A stretch of DNA of 38,972 bases from Bacteroidales bacterium (GCA_013138975.1 WTBR01000158.1:1-38972); one strand, 5' to 3'; shown: positions 26,133 through 35,995, counted from the first letter of the stretch. The notes: a model not told the origin generated them from the sequence alone. Made by a program: numbers and translations.

Positions 26133-26642
26133 ATGAGAGTTTTTTTAGTAGGATTTATGGCAAGTGGAAAGTCTTCAGTTGGAAAGAAATTAGCAAAAAA
26201 AATAGAACTCCCATTTGCTGATTTAGATAAATATATTGAGGAAAAATACAATAGTACGATCCGTTCACTTATTGCTAATAAAGGAATTGATAGATTTAGA
26301 GAAATTGAAAAGGAATCACTGAAAGTCTTAATAGCTAAGAATGAGAATATTGTAATTTCTACTGGTGGAGGTACCCCTTATTATTTCGATAATATGAAAC
26401 TAATGAATGACTCAGGAACAACTGTATATCTTGAGGTTGATATTCCTACATTAGTTGATCGATTAATGTACGCAAAACAAGACCGACCATTAATTTGGGG
26501 TAAATCAAGAGAAGACCTAACTGTTTACGCCAATGACTTATTTAGTAAAAGAGAAAAATATTACTTAGAAGCAAAATATAAAGTGAGCGGCAAAGATTTT
26601 AATATGCAAGCTTTGATAAGTTTGCTAGAAGTTGAAGCATAA
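26133..26642 (+). CDS. aroK: Shikimate kinase
   Basis: The enzyme phosphorylates shikimate in aromatic amino acid synthesis. The 169-residue product has the P-loop GFMASGKSS near residues 7-15. It has DLDKYIEEKY for shikimate and Mg binding, FREIEKESL, the glycine triplet STGGGTPYY and the lid arginine in QDRPLIWG. It follows parC after 50 bp on the same strand and converges with the SpoIIE phosphatase gene. Confidence 0.95.
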   Translation: MRVFLVGFMASGKSSVGKKLAKKIELPFADLDKYIEEKYNSTIRSLIANKGIDRFREIEKESLKVLIAKNENIVISTGGGTPYYFDNMKLMNDSGTTVYLEVDIPTLVDRLMYAKQDRPLIWGKSREDLTVYANDLFSKREKYYLEAKYKVSGKDFNMQALISLLEVEA

Positions 26643-26648
26643 GTAAAA

Positions 26649-28568
26649 TTATATTTTTAAGCCAATTGAAAGAATATCATCTACTTGCTGTTCTTTACCT
26701 TTCCAATTGATGAAAGTTTCAAATAAAATTTGTTTTTGTTCTGGCATTTCTTTTTCATGGATTTCCAACAGCAATTCTCTTAAATTACCAGTTCTGAATT
26801 TTTTTCTAAAAGGACCCCCAAACTGATCTGTATAACCATCAGTAAACATATAAAACAAATCTCCTTTTTGGATATTTATTGTATGATTTGTGAATGGGGC
26901 TATAGATTTATCAGAGATACCAATAGGCATCCTATCCGCCTTAATTATATTAAGCATATGGTCACGAATATTATATAAATTGTTATATGCACCTGCATAT
27001 TCCAATTTCATATTATCATAATCAACAACTATTAACGAAATATCCATACCATCTCTTGATTCATCTATTCTATTTGAACGCACCATCGTTTTAATAATTT
27101 TTCTGCGTAATTGATTTAATATTTCGTTTGGTTTAATAATAAGCTCATCATGGATAATTTCATTAAGAAAATTTATACCAATAATACTCATAAACGCACC
27201 AGGTACTCCGTGTCCTGTGCAATCTACTGCTGCAATAACAGATTTATTTCCAATTTGTGCAACCCAATAAAAATCACCACTTACAATATCCTTAGGCTTA
27301 AATAGACAGAATCCATTTTTAAGGATTTTTTGAAGTGTTATATTGTCTGGGAACAAAGCAATTTGTATATGTTTTGCATATTCGATACTATCAGTAATAT
27401 CCTTGTTTTGCTTTAATATCTTATTAGTTTGTAATTCAGAAAGATCAATTTGACGTTTAATTTTATCTCGCTGAGCTTCAATTTTATCTCGTTGTAACAT
27501 TATTTCAGCATTACGCAAACGCTGATTTTGATTAACATTTCTTCGTTGTTTATTAACTATAATTAGAAATACAATGAAAATACTAAGAATAAAAGAGCCG
27601 GAGAATCCGAAAATATTTAATATTTTTTTTTGTTTTTGCTGTTTGTTAAGAAGCTCAATTTTTTGCAGTTGTTTAGTTGTTTGGTATTTTAATTCTAATT
27701 CTACAATTTGAGAATTGGATTCTTGATTAATTCTTTTGTTTTTTAGTTCATAAAATTTTTCAAGATAGAACAGTGTTTTCTCAGTGTTATTAATCCGATT
27801 ATATATTTGATAAAGTAAATAATAATTAAGCTCAAGGGTATGATTGTAGTCTAGGGAATCTGAAATAGTGATACTTTTTTCACAAAATTCAATGGCTTTG
27901 TCGTAATTTTTTAATTTAAGATTAATTCCGCCCAAATTAAGATAAGATGTTGATCTGCCTTCTTGATCATTTAAATCGAGGTCTATTTTAAGTGATTTGG
28001 TATAAAAGTCATTAGCTTGAGAAAATAAATTAAGATTTTCATATAAAACACCTAAATTATTATAAGCACTACTTAGTCCTTCAATATCGTTCAGTTGAAG
28101 GCATGCTGCCATCGATTTTTTATAACATTGAATTGCTTCTGAATAATTTTCAATAGCTCTGTATACTATCCCTAAATTATTATAAGCTCTTCCAATATTT
28201 ATTTTGCTATCTTGTTTTAGCTGAATATTTAAAAATTTTGTAAAGTAGTCAAGCGCATTATTGTAGTTTTCTTGTAAATAATATGCTTCACCCAAAATTT
28301 GATAACAGTATTCTATATTTTTAGTACTGTCATATTTTTCTGCAAGAATCAAGAATTCATTGGCAAACCGAATGGCTTTGTCAGGAGAATTATAAACGTA
28401 ATAGTCGGTTATTGCATAATAAAAGGGAATTTTTTTTACGCCATGAGAATTTTCTAGTAATGTTTTAAGAGAATCAATATTGTAATTTTGTGCCGCTATT
28501 TTATTTAACCCAAATGTTGAGATTATTATAATTATGGAAATAAAAAAAACTGGTATTTTGCGTATCAT
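26649..28568 (-). CDS. TPR-repeat membrane protein with SpoIIE/PP2C serine phosphatase domain
   Basis: The 639-residue protein starts with a signal peptide (1-26). A run of TPR repeats follows (about 60-290, such as GRAYNNLGIVYRAIENYSEA and SAYNNLGVLYENLNLFSQA), then a transmembrane helix at ~315-338. A coiled coil (~340-395) leads to a cytoplasmic SpoIIE/RsbU-type phosphatase (~397-639). Metal-binding motifs are GDFYW, VDCTGHGVPGAF (Asp449), SRDGMDISL and FTDGYTDQFGG. The layout suggests a sensor that dephosphorylates an anti-sigma antagonist in a partner-switching pathway. No such partner is encoded in the window. The family is common in Bacteroidota. Confidence 0.92.
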   Translation of the reverse strand: MIRKIPVFFISIIIIISTFGLNKIAAQNYNIDSLKTLLENSHGVKKIPFYYAITDYYVYNSPDKAIRFANEFLILAEKYDSTKNIEYCYQILGEAYYLQENYNNALDYFTKFLNIQLKQDSKINIGRAYNNLGIVYRAIENYSEAIQCYKKSMAACLQLNDIEGLSSAYNNLGVLYENLNLFSQANDFYTKSLKIDLDLNDQEGRSTSYLNLGGINLKLKNYDKAIEFCEKSITISDSLDYNHTLELNYYLLYQIYNRINNTEKTLFYLEKFYELKNKRINQESNSQIVELELKYQTTKQLQKIELLNKQQKQKKILNIFGFSGSFILSIFIVFLIIVNKQRRNVNQNQRLRNAEIMLQRDKIEAQRDKIKRQIDLSELQTNKILKQNKDITDSIEYAKHIQIALFPDNITLQKILKNGFCLFKPKDIVSGDFYWVAQIGNKSVIAAVDCTGHGVPGAFMSIIGINFLNEIIHDELIIKPNEILNQLRRKIIKTMVRSNRIDESRDGMDISLIVVDYDNMKLEYAGAYNNLYNIRDHMLNIIKADRMPIGISDKSIAPFTNHTINIQKGDLFYMFTDGYTDQFGGPFRKKFRTGNLRELLLEIHEKEMPEQKQILFETFINWKGKEQQVDDILSIGLKI

Positions 28569-28680
28569 ATTAATATTTACAGGAAAAAATATATATAGAT
28601 ATTTCTATAAGTACGAAAAAAATGAAAAAATGATACAATATTCTTTTGTTTTTTCTTAAAATGCAATGATTACAAAAGAG

Positions 28681-30501
28681 TTATGCAAAAACTTGAAGGT
28701 CATGTAATTTTTTATACGTTCCTTGTTTTTCAATTAATTCTGCATGTTTTCCACGTTCCACAATTTTGCCTTCTTGTAATACACAAATTTCATCAGCATC
28801 ACGAACAGTTGAAAGTCTATGTGCTATAACAATTGATGTTCTGTTTTTCATTAATTTGAATAATGCATCTTGAACCAGCTTTTCGGATTCTGTATCTAAT
28901 GCCGATGTTGCTTCATCAAGAATCATAATTGGAGGATTTTTTAATACCGCTCTGGCAATGCTTATTCTTTGACGTTGACCACCAGATAATTTTGTTCCTC
29001 GGTCTCCTATATTAGTTTGATATCCATTTTCTGTTTGAAGAATAAATTCATGGGCATTTGCAACTTTTGCAGCTTCAATAATTTCGGCTTCGGTAGCATT
29101 ATTCATTCCAAAGGCAATATTATTGTAAATTGTGTCATTAAATAAAATAGATTCTTGACTCACAATTCCCATTAAGCTTCTTAAATCATTTATTTTAAGA
29201 TCATGAACATCATGACCATCAATACTTATACTTCCTTCTAATACGTCATAAAATCTAGGTAAAAGATCAACAAGAGTAGATTTTCCTGAACCAGATTGAC
29301 CAACCAATGCAATTTTTTGACCTTTTTTTACTTCCAAATCAATATTTTTAAGAACGTAATCTTCTATATATTTGAAACTGAGATTTTTATATATAATTTT
29401 ATTCTCAAAGTCTTTTATTGAAATTGCATTTGGTTTTTCAGTAATAGCAACCTCAGCATCCAAAATTCCACTAATACGATCTACTGAAGCTAAACCTTTT
29501 TGTAAATTGTAATATACGGTTGACAGTTCTTTAGCAGGCTGAATAATTTGAGAGAAAATAATTAAATATCCCATAAATGCTTGAGGGCTTATTAATGAAT
29601 CAGAGCTTAATACGACATTCCCACCAAACCACATAACTATAACCATTACTATTGTTGCCATAAGTTCACTAAATGGCCCTGCTAGTTCTTTCTTCCGCCA
29701 TATCCGGGTCATTAAACGAGTATAAGCTTGATTTTCATTTTTGAAACGATCGTGGATTTTATCCTCGGTACTAAACGCTTTTATAATTCGAAGCCCAAAA
29801 AGAGTTTCTTCTATATAAGATAAAAGCACGCCTAGGCGCTTTTGCCCTTTTAGAGATTTCCTTTTTAATGATTTCCCTATAGTTCCAATTACAAAACCAC
29901 TGAGTGGTAATAAAAGTAGAACAAACAATGTGAGTTTTGGACTCATTATAAAAAGAACGGATAAATAAATAATAATTGTAATAGGAGCTTTAATTGCATT
30001 ATTTAAAGATCTAATTATAGAAGACTCAATCTCATTTACATCACTAGTCATTCGTGAAATTAGATCTCCTTTTCGTTCCTCTGTAAAATAGGATAACTGT
30101 AAGTTTAAAATTTTTGAATTTAAGTTATTTCTGATATCTCTAATCACACGAGTTCTTAGAGGAGCCATTGCGTAATTACTTAAATAATGGAAAAGTGTTT
30201 TAAAAAAAACAAAGAATATCATCATAATGCTTACGGCCAATAAAGCTTGTTGTATACCTTTGGTTTCAATTATATTACTTAGAAAATAATTGAAATTTTG
30301 CATTATTGCATCTTTGCTGAGTTCAAAAGGGACAGGATCCGAAATTTTTGGTTGATTATCGAATAATATTCCTAAGAAAGGTATTGCCATTGTAAATGAG
30401 AACAATGAAAAGATTGTACTTAATAATGAAAGTAAGATACTCAATAAACCTTTGCCCCAATAAGGGATCATATATTTAATTACTCTTTTTAATCCACTCA
30501 T
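28681..30501 (-). CDS. MsbA-like ABC exporter (fused membrane and ATPase domains)
   Basis: The 606-residue half-transporter has about six membrane helices (residues 1-330) followed by one ATPase domain. It has Walker A GQSGSGKST (Lys407), a Q-loop in GIVSQESILFND, the signature LSGGQRQR, Walker B IMILDEATSALD and the switch His in VIAHRLSTV. It would act as a homodimer exporting a lipid or other hydrophobic substrate such as lipid A precursors. The upstream O-acetylation genes suggest an envelope-related role, but the substrate is not determined. Confidence 0.9.
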   Translation of the reverse strand: MSGLKRVIKYMIPYWGKGLLSILLSLLSTIFSLFSFTMAIPFLGILFDNQPKISDPVPFELSKDAIMQNFNYFLSNIIETKGIQQALLAVSIMMIFFVFFKTLFHYLSNYAMAPLRTRVIRDIRNNLNSKILNLQLSYFTEERKGDLISRMTSDVNEIESSIIRSLNNAIKAPITIIIYLSVLFIMSPKLTLFVLLLLPLSGFVIGTIGKSLKRKSLKGQKRLGVLLSYIEETLFGLRIIKAFSTEDKIHDRFKNENQAYTRLMTRIWRKKELAGPFSELMATIVMVIVMWFGGNVVLSSDSLISPQAFMGYLIIFSQIIQPAKELSTVYYNLQKGLASVDRISGILDAEVAITEKPNAISIKDFENKIIYKNLSFKYIEDYVLKNIDLEVKKGQKIALVGQSGSGKSTLVDLLPRFYDVLEGSISIDGHDVHDLKINDLRSLMGIVSQESILFNDTIYNNIAFGMNNATEAEIIEAAKVANAHEFILQTENGYQTNIGDRGTKLSGGQRQRISIARAVLKNPPIMILDEATSALDTESEKLVQDALFKLMKNRTSIVIAHRLSTVRDADEICVLQEGKIVERGKHAELIEKQGTYKKLHDLQVFA

Positions 30502-30536
30502 CTTATATATGTTTTTAACGCTTTTAATTTAAACGA

Positions 30537-30544
30537 CAAATGTA
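30537..30544 (-). promoter_or_regulatory. Possible -7 promoter box of the ABC exporter gene
   Basis: On the minus strand TACATTTG fits TAnnTTTG and lies 36 bp before the exporter start codon. No clear -33 element was found at the expected distance. If real, the exporter has its own promoter apart from the O-acetylation genes upstream. Confidence 0.4.
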
Positions 30545-30607
30545 GAAAAAAATATACTAGAAAGTCTGTAATTGTATGGCTTAAAGACTTAAAAAAAGTT
30601 AAACTAA

Positions 30608-32143
30608 TTAAAATTGAAAATATATAAAAGGCTGTAATTCCGATGATTTTACTTGATATAATATGAAAATAATAATCACAGCAAAAAGAATTTTTATAAT
30701 TATATGTGATTTTATAAACAAGCCTCGATAATTCTCCTTAAAATTTGAAGGTAACCAATGAATTACAAATCCAAGAATTATAACAAAGAAAATCTTATAG
30801 TATGATGAAACCATTATTGGGATAAGTTCAAATTGAAAATTTCCTGTAATCTGAGATATCATTCCAAGAGCATTTTCCATACTTTCTGCTCGGAAAAATA
30901 TCCAAGCAAATGCTACTAAATGGAATGTTGTAAATATTGAGATAAAACGGTAAAATATATTTTTACTTGATCGTGAGGTGTAATATTTGCTTAAAGATAA
31001 ATTCATTTTACCCCAAAGTTTATGGATTACTAAACCTAAACCATGCAATGCTCCCCAAATTACAAATCTTAAACTAGCACCATGCCATAATCCACCAAGA
31101 ATCATAGTTATCATAATGTTTATATACACTCTTATTTTTCCTTTACGGTTTCCGCCAAGTGGAATATATAAGTAATCCCGCAGCCAGGATGAGAGAGAAA
31201 TATGCCATCTTCTCCAAAAATCAGTAATATTAATTGCTTTATAAGGAGAATTAAAATTAACAGGTAATTTAAAGCCAAGTAATAAAGCAACGCCGATTGC
31301 TATATCGGTGTATCCCGAAAAATCACAATAAATTTGAATGGAATAACCATATACTGCCATCAAGTTTTCAAAGCCTGTAAATGACAATGGTGATTCAAAA
31401 ATTCGATCAACAAAATTAATGGAGATATAATCAGAGATTAGCATCTTCTTAATTAAGCCATTAAGAATTAAAAATATGGCATGCCCAAATTCTTGTTTTG
31501 ATAATTTAAATTTTTGATAAAGTTGAGGAACAAACTCTGCTGCTCGAACAATTGGCCCTGCAATCAGTTGGGGGAAGAATGAGACATAGAAACCAAAATC
31601 AATAATGTTTTTCACCGGTTTTAGTTTTCCACGATATACATCAACCGTATAACTAATGGTTTGAAAAGTGTAAAAAGATATTCCAACAGGTAAAATGATT
31701 CGAGATAGATTGAACGAAGATCCAGTTAAATTATTAGTCCAGGATGCTAAAAAGTTTATAACTTCAAAATTAGTATTAAAAGTAGAATTTATAATATCTG
31801 TAAAAAAGTAAGTGTATTTAAAATACCCTAAAAGACTAAGATTGATAATAATACTTGTTGCTACAAATAACTTTTTCTTTAATGAAGTATTTGCACTATA
31901 AATTAACTGCCCCAAAGTAAAATCGGCAATTGTGGAGAAAATAAGTAATGAAAAAAAGTAACCTCCTGATTTATAATAAAAGAATAAACTTATGAAAAAC
32001 AGGTAGGCATTTCTCAGGGGATTTTTCTTATAAATAAAAGAATAAATGAGAAGTAAAAAAGCAAAAAATCCCCAAAAGTAAAATCTGGTAAATAACAGAG
32101 GTTTGGCTTCAGAGTATAATAATATGTCTTTTAAAATATCCAT
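30608..32143 (-). CDS. MBOAT-family membrane O-acyltransferase (AlgI/DltB-like)
   Basis: The 511-residue polytopic protein carries the family hallmarks SLSSWLRDYLYIPLGGNRKG and GGLWHGASLRFVIWGALHGLG, with histidines at 354 and 367. MBOAT proteins of this type pass acyl groups, usually acetyl, across the membrane to an extracytoplasmic acceptor such as alginate, peptidoglycan or another polysaccharide. The two genes immediately upstream encode SGNH-fold proteins that would complete the transfer. The start codon directly abuts the stop of the preceding gene, so the three genes form an operon. Confidence 0.92.
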   Translation of the reverse strand: MDILKDILLYSEAKPLLFTRFYFWGFFAFLLLIYSFIYKKNPLRNAYLFFISLFFYYKSGGYFFSLLIFSTIADFTLGQLIYSANTSLKKKLFVATSIIINLSLLGYFKYTYFFTDIINSTFNTNFEVINFLASWTNNLTGSSFNLSRIILPVGISFYTFQTISYTVDVYRGKLKPVKNIIDFGFYVSFFPQLIAGPIVRAAEFVPQLYQKFKLSKQEFGHAIFLILNGLIKKMLISDYISINFVDRIFESPLSFTGFENLMAVYGYSIQIYCDFSGYTDIAIGVALLLGFKLPVNFNSPYKAINITDFWRRWHISLSSWLRDYLYIPLGGNRKGKIRVYINIMITMILGGLWHGASLRFVIWGALHGLGLVIHKLWGKMNLSLSKYYTSRSSKNIFYRFISIFTTFHLVAFAWIFFRAESMENALGMISQITGNFQFELIPIMVSSYYKIFFVIILGFVIHWLPSNFKENYRGLFIKSHIIIKILFAVIIIFILYQVKSSELQPFIYFQF

Positions 32144-33358
32144 TTATTGTTTTAGTTCATTCTTTTCAATTAAATCTAATAAAGCTTTTGTAAATAATTC
32201 TCCTTGAATTTTATATCCAATTCTTTTAAAATGCAATCTATCTTTTCCAACTAAACCTTTACTGTACCATTGATTTATTGAATGTTCACCTCCCATAATG
32301 GAATGAAAATCCCATGAGCAAAGTTCAAATTCATCACAGATATCTACAATGTTATTTCTGACAGATAAAATATTGTCGTTTAGTTCTTTATTTTTCAGAT
32401 GATCATTTGGTGTTGTGAGCAATATTGAAGCATTAGGGACAGCGCTTTTGATCTGCAAAACCAAATCTCTCAAAATATATTTATATTCTAAGTATGAGAA
32501 ATTTTCATCATATGCTTCGTTTGTCCCCAAGGAAACTATAATTAAATCGGGATTAATTATTTCTAATTGATTTGAAAAATAATCGCATTTTAAATAAGAC
32601 TGTGCTGTTGATCCATTAACTCCAATGGTATGATAATTAATTTTTGATTTATCGTTTTCGAGAATCATTCCATACAATTCAAAAAACTTACTTGTGTCAT
32701 TTATATTAATTGTAAAAGATACAGAATCTGTTAAATTATCAAGTTGGATTAAAGAAAATTCACCTTTAGATATAACTTTTTTGTCATTAACCTTAATATC
32801 AATTGAACTCTCATTATTATGAAAAATCTTTATTTTATTAAAAAAGTACTTGTGGGGATAAGTATATTTTTCATTCTGCATTTTTATGCTAAATGATGTA
32901 ATACTATCCTTTGTTCTCACAGTAATTCCGGATAAACCTAATTTGCAGGTTTTTTCTGAATCGACATTTTTACACCATTCCCAGTTTCCGGTATAGTTTA
33001 CTTTATAAAAAAAAGGATTATTGGTTTGTGCAATGGTGTAAGGAAAAATAAATCCGGGAGCAGTATAATCATTTATTTCTGAATAATATTGAAATAAATT
33101 TTGCTTAATTTTCTCTGTGACAAATCCTGCTTGCAAGTGAGAATCTCCAATATGTACAATATTAACAGCATTGTTCTTCTTTGTTTTTAGACCTTGGAAT
33201 TTTTGAATCAGGAGATCTATACTTTCATTATTTCTGGCAGAAATAGAATTTTCATTACAATTAATAAAAGGCAAAGAATCACATAGACTTTGACTTTTTA
33301 AAGCAAAAGAAAGTAAAGTAAATAAAATAATATAGATGTTAATTTTCAGTATTCTCAT
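32144..33358 (-). CDS. SGNH/GDSL-family protein of the O-acetylation operon (second)
   Basis: The 404-residue exported protein has a signal peptide (1-22). It then has SGNH block I VHIGDSHLQAG (Ser73), a block III region VSLGTNEAYDE with Asn, and a block V region DRLHFKRIGY with Asp and His. Proteins of this kind either add acetyl to polysaccharides with an MBOAT partner (as AlgJ/AlgX and PatB do) or remove it. Its stop abuts the MBOAT start, and its own start lies inside the preceding SGNH gene (20-bp overlap). Acetyltransfer is therefore the better guess. Confidence 0.88.
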   Translation of the reverse strand: MRILKINIYIILFTLLSFALKSQSLCDSLPFINCNENSISARNNESIDLLIQKFQGLKTKKNNAVNIVHIGDSHLQAGFVTEKIKQNLFQYYSEINDYTAPGFIFPYTIAQTNNPFFYKVNYTGNWEWCKNVDSEKTCKLGLSGITVRTKDSITSFSIKMQNEKYTYPHKYFFNKIKIFHNNESSIDIKVNDKKVISKGEFSLIQLDNLTDSVSFTININDTSKFFELYGMILENDKSKINYHTIGVNGSTAQSYLKCDYFSNQLEIINPDLIIVSLGTNEAYDENFSYLEYKYILRDLVLQIKSAVPNASILLTTPNDHLKNKELNDNILSVRNNIVDICDEFELCSWDFHSIMGGEHSINQWYSKGLVGKDRLHFKRIGYKIQGELFTKALLDLIEKNELKQ

Positions 33359-34892
33359 TCTTCAACTGTTCTCTATTCTTTAAATATTCGTTATAATCGT
33401 GAATAAATGCTTCATAAAACATTTTTGAAATAACAACTGATCCCTTCCATGTGAAATGAGTATAATCAGTTTTTGCCAACGGAGGAGAAGTACTCGCCCA
33501 TGCCGGCATTGAATTCTTTCCACCCATAGCAGCATACATATCCCAAAAAGCACAATCTGCTTTAAAAGCAGCGTTTCTTTGTGCTTCACGGATATTCTCA
33601 ATGTTTGGATACGACTCAAGTTTTCCATTTTTATTTCTTGACATATCAGAAACGCCAATTACTATAATATCGATATCGGGTCTGAGCCCTTTTAATGTTT
33701 TTAGTTGTTTGTAGAATTGCCTTTCATAATACGAATAATCTGTAGTTTCATAAGGAACCAAGTTTACGCCGAACTGAAGAATAATTAATTTCGCATTAAG
33801 TTCTTGATACATCGATCGTAAAAATGCAAGATCGGTTCTGGTAAAATCAGTTCCACTACTGCCACGCAAAGGGATATTATCAACTGCAATACCCGAATGA
33901 TCGTCCAGCGCAATGCCATATATATCAGGGCTTGCTTCCCCTTTAAAACTTATTGTTATTTCACCCAATTCACTATCAATATCCCATGTTAAAGTATTTA
34001 ATTGATGAGATACAGAAATTAAGTCGGCATCAAGGGTTTTGTCTTTATACTTTAATTCGGCAATAAACGGATGTTCATTATACCCATAAAAAACTCTACA
34101 CTGCTTGAATTTCCTTGTTAGTAAATAAGTAATGTTTGATTTTTTTAGATTTATTTCTCCTGCACAAAATGTATTTTCGTTAATATTAGCAGGAGCAAAT
34201 CGTCCAAAACTCATTAATGCACCAAGCCTTTTATGATAGATATTCCCGTTTTTAATACTTTGCATAGTAAATCTTTCCCAGTTACCGTCGAGTTGATGTT
34301 GCATTGAAATGTTTGTGCCTTTTATAAGTACGGGTGTAAATAATCCTATACCAGATCCACCGAATTGTTTTTGCAACTCATTTCGGATGTATGAAGTAAT
34401 ACGATCTCCTTCTATTTGAGAATCTCCATAATGCAAAATGCGGATTAACTCACCCGAAGTTTTTAAATTATGTAAATGATTAAAAAACGAATATAAAACC
34501 TTAGGATTTCCATCGGGATATTCAAGTTTTTGTCGAATGGTACCAGGTTGGTGCAAAGAGCTTTTAACAGTAGTTGTATCATTACTTTTGATAGAATCCG
34601 AAATGATATCAGCATTTAACGAATCTGGAATAGTTAAACTGTCAGTAAACTCCGCTATTGTATCGGATGCTAATTGATTGATATTTTCTTCAATATCGGA
34701 TTGATGATATTCAAGGATCTCAGAAATATCTGCATATTTTGATTCATCTGGAGTAAGGCTGGTTCTAAAATCTGGAAATTTTAATAGAATATCATTACCT
34801 AAAAAGATACCATCTTTAGGAAATACAAGAGAAAGCAAAGAAAGTACAATGAATATACTAATTAGAAAAAGTAAAATTTTGTAAGGTTTCAT
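33339..34892 (-). CDS. SGNH/GDSL-family protein of the O-acetylation operon (first)
   Basis: The 517-residue protein has an N-terminal membrane anchor (about 5-24). A polar, Ser/Thr/Asp-rich linker of about 85 residues follows, and then an SGNH domain. Block I is LHYGDSQIEGD (Ser158), followed by ILQFGVNLV and the catalytic DYTHFTWKG near the C-terminus. Block III has Gly-Val-Asn where Gly-x-Asn-Asp/Glu is usual. It is the first gene of an operon with a second SGNH protein and an MBOAT acyltransferase, so it probably acts on a cell-surface polysaccharide at the outer face of the inner membrane. Confidence 0.88.
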   Translation of the reverse strand: MKPYKILLFLISIFIVLSLLSLVFPKDGIFLGNDILLKFPDFRTSLTPDESKYADISEILEYHQSDIEENINQLASDTIAEFTDSLTIPDSLNADIISDSIKSNDTTTVKSSLHQPGTIRQKLEYPDGNPKVLYSFFNHLHNLKTSGELIRILHYGDSQIEGDRITSYIRNELQKQFGGSGIGLFTPVLIKGTNISMQHQLDGNWERFTMQSIKNGNIYHKRLGALMSFGRFAPANINENTFCAGEINLKKSNITYLLTRKFKQCRVFYGYNEHPFIAELKYKDKTLDADLISVSHQLNTLTWDIDSELGEITISFKGEASPDIYGIALDDHSGIAVDNIPLRGSSGTDFTRTDLAFLRSMYQELNAKLIILQFGVNLVPYETTDYSYYERQFYKQLKTLKGLRPDIDIIVIGVSDMSRNKNGKLESYPNIENIREAQRNAAFKADCAFWDMYAAMGGKNSMPAWASTSPPLAKTDYTHFTWKGSVVISKMFYEAFIHDYNEYLKNREQLKNENTEN

Positions 34893-35081
34893 TTAGTTTG
34901 TACTTGTGTGCTACTCATTTTGATTTCTAAATATATCAATATTTCTTTTAATAGAAAGATTTTATGACTAAGATTATATTTTAAAAGAAATTAAACATCC
35001 TTATTGTAGTATTTGTTATGATACTAAAAGGAGATATTTTTTAAATGAAATTATAATTTTAAAATATTAAAGAAAAAGCTC
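34893..35081. other. Intergenic region without recognised gene
   Basis: This AT-rich spacer lies upstream of the divergent SGNH operon and the glyoxalase-fold fragment. AAAGGAGAT sits before an ATG at 35045 that opens only three codons, so no gene is called. I saw no clear TAnnTTTG promoter for either side. Confidence 0.4.
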
Positions 35082-35177
35082 ATGCTTAAGAAAAAAGTTA
35101 CAGGAATTAGCGAGATATTATTTAAATGTAACAATCCTGAGGAAATGAAAGACTGGTATAGTGTCATTAATATATAG
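35082..35177 (+). pseudogene. Fragment of a VOC (glyoxalase-fold) family gene
   Basis: The 31-codon reading frame begins MLKKKVTGISEILFKCNN and continues PEEMKDWY. This is the typical start of glyoxalase/bleomycin-resistance (VOC) proteins, with the pattern VTGIxxIFFK-x-DPxxxxxWY. It then stops after INI. A complete VOC protein needs about 120 or more residues, and no continuation is visible downstream. It is probably the 5' remnant of a deleted gene. A functional micropeptide is possible but less likely. Confidence 0.6.
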
Positions 35178-35311
35178 TATTTATTTAACTATATTTACAA
35201 TAGAATATGTAAAGTTATATTGAACGAATATATTTAATAAGTAACTTGAAATTTGCATACAAGACTTAAACTCTTCATTTCGATTATTAATTAAAGGAAA
35301 AAAGGAATAAA

Positions 35312-35995
35312 GTGAAAATTCTTATTATTGAAGACGAGAAAACATTATCTGACTCAGTTGTTGAATATTTAACAACTGAAGGTCACTTGTGCGAAGCTGT
35401 TTATAATTTCTCAGAAGCAATTGAGAAAATTGAACTTTACGAATATGATTGCGCAATTGTTGATATAAACCTGCCTGATGGCAGTGGATTAGAAATCATT
35501 AAAAAAATTAAAGGAAATCAAATTTCTTTGGGCATAATTATAATCTCAGGGAGAGGATCTTTGGAAAATAGGATAGAAGGTTTAGAAATAGGAGCAGATC
35601 ATTATCTTACTAAACCATTCCATTTGGCCGAATTAAATGCCCATTTAAAATCAATAAATAGGCGAATAAACTTCAGTGGACATAATGAGATTACGGCTAA
35701 TGAAATAAAAATTTTACCAGAGGAACACAGAGCATTTGTTCACGACAAGGAATTAAAACTTACTAAAAAGGAATATGACCTATTGTTGTTTTTTATTTCG
35801 AATAAGAACAGAGTAATAACAAAAATAAGCTTAGCTGAATATCTTTGGGGAGATTTTATGGACACTGCCGATTCTTTCGATTTTATATATACACATATAA
35901 AGAATCTGAGAAAAAAATTATTAAAATTAGATTGCGAAGATTATATCCAAACAGTTTATGGTGTAGGTTATAAATTTGATTTAACAATTGGGTGA
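35312..35995 (+). CDS. OmpR-family DNA-binding response regulator
   Basis: The 227-residue protein has a receiver domain with the acidic pair Glu7-Asp8, phosphoacceptor Asp51 (VDINLPDGSG), Ser79 and Lys101 (LTKPF). An OmpR/PhoB winged helix follows (KLTKKEYDLLLFF, TVYGVGYKF). It starts with GTG, preceded by AAAGGAAAAAAGGA, one of the few purine-rich leaders in the window. The histidine kinase gene follows after 113 bp. Together they form a two-component system. The target genes are unknown. Confidence 0.93.
   Translation: MKILIIEDEKTLSDSVVEYLTTEGHLCEAVYNFSEAIEKIELYEYDCAIVDINLPDGSGLEIIKKIKGNQISLGIIIISGRGSLENRIEGLEIGADHYLTKPFHLAELNAHLKSINRRINFSGHNEITANEIKILPEEHRAFVHDKELKLTKKEYDLLLFFISNKNRVITKISLAEYLWGDFMDTADSFDFIYTHIKNLRKKLLKLDCEDYIQTVYGVGYKFDLTIG

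Noticed and set aside
35045..35056. ATG at 35045 preceded by AAAGGAGAT
   Set aside because: The ribosome site looks good but the frame has only three codons; at most it could be a leader or relic.
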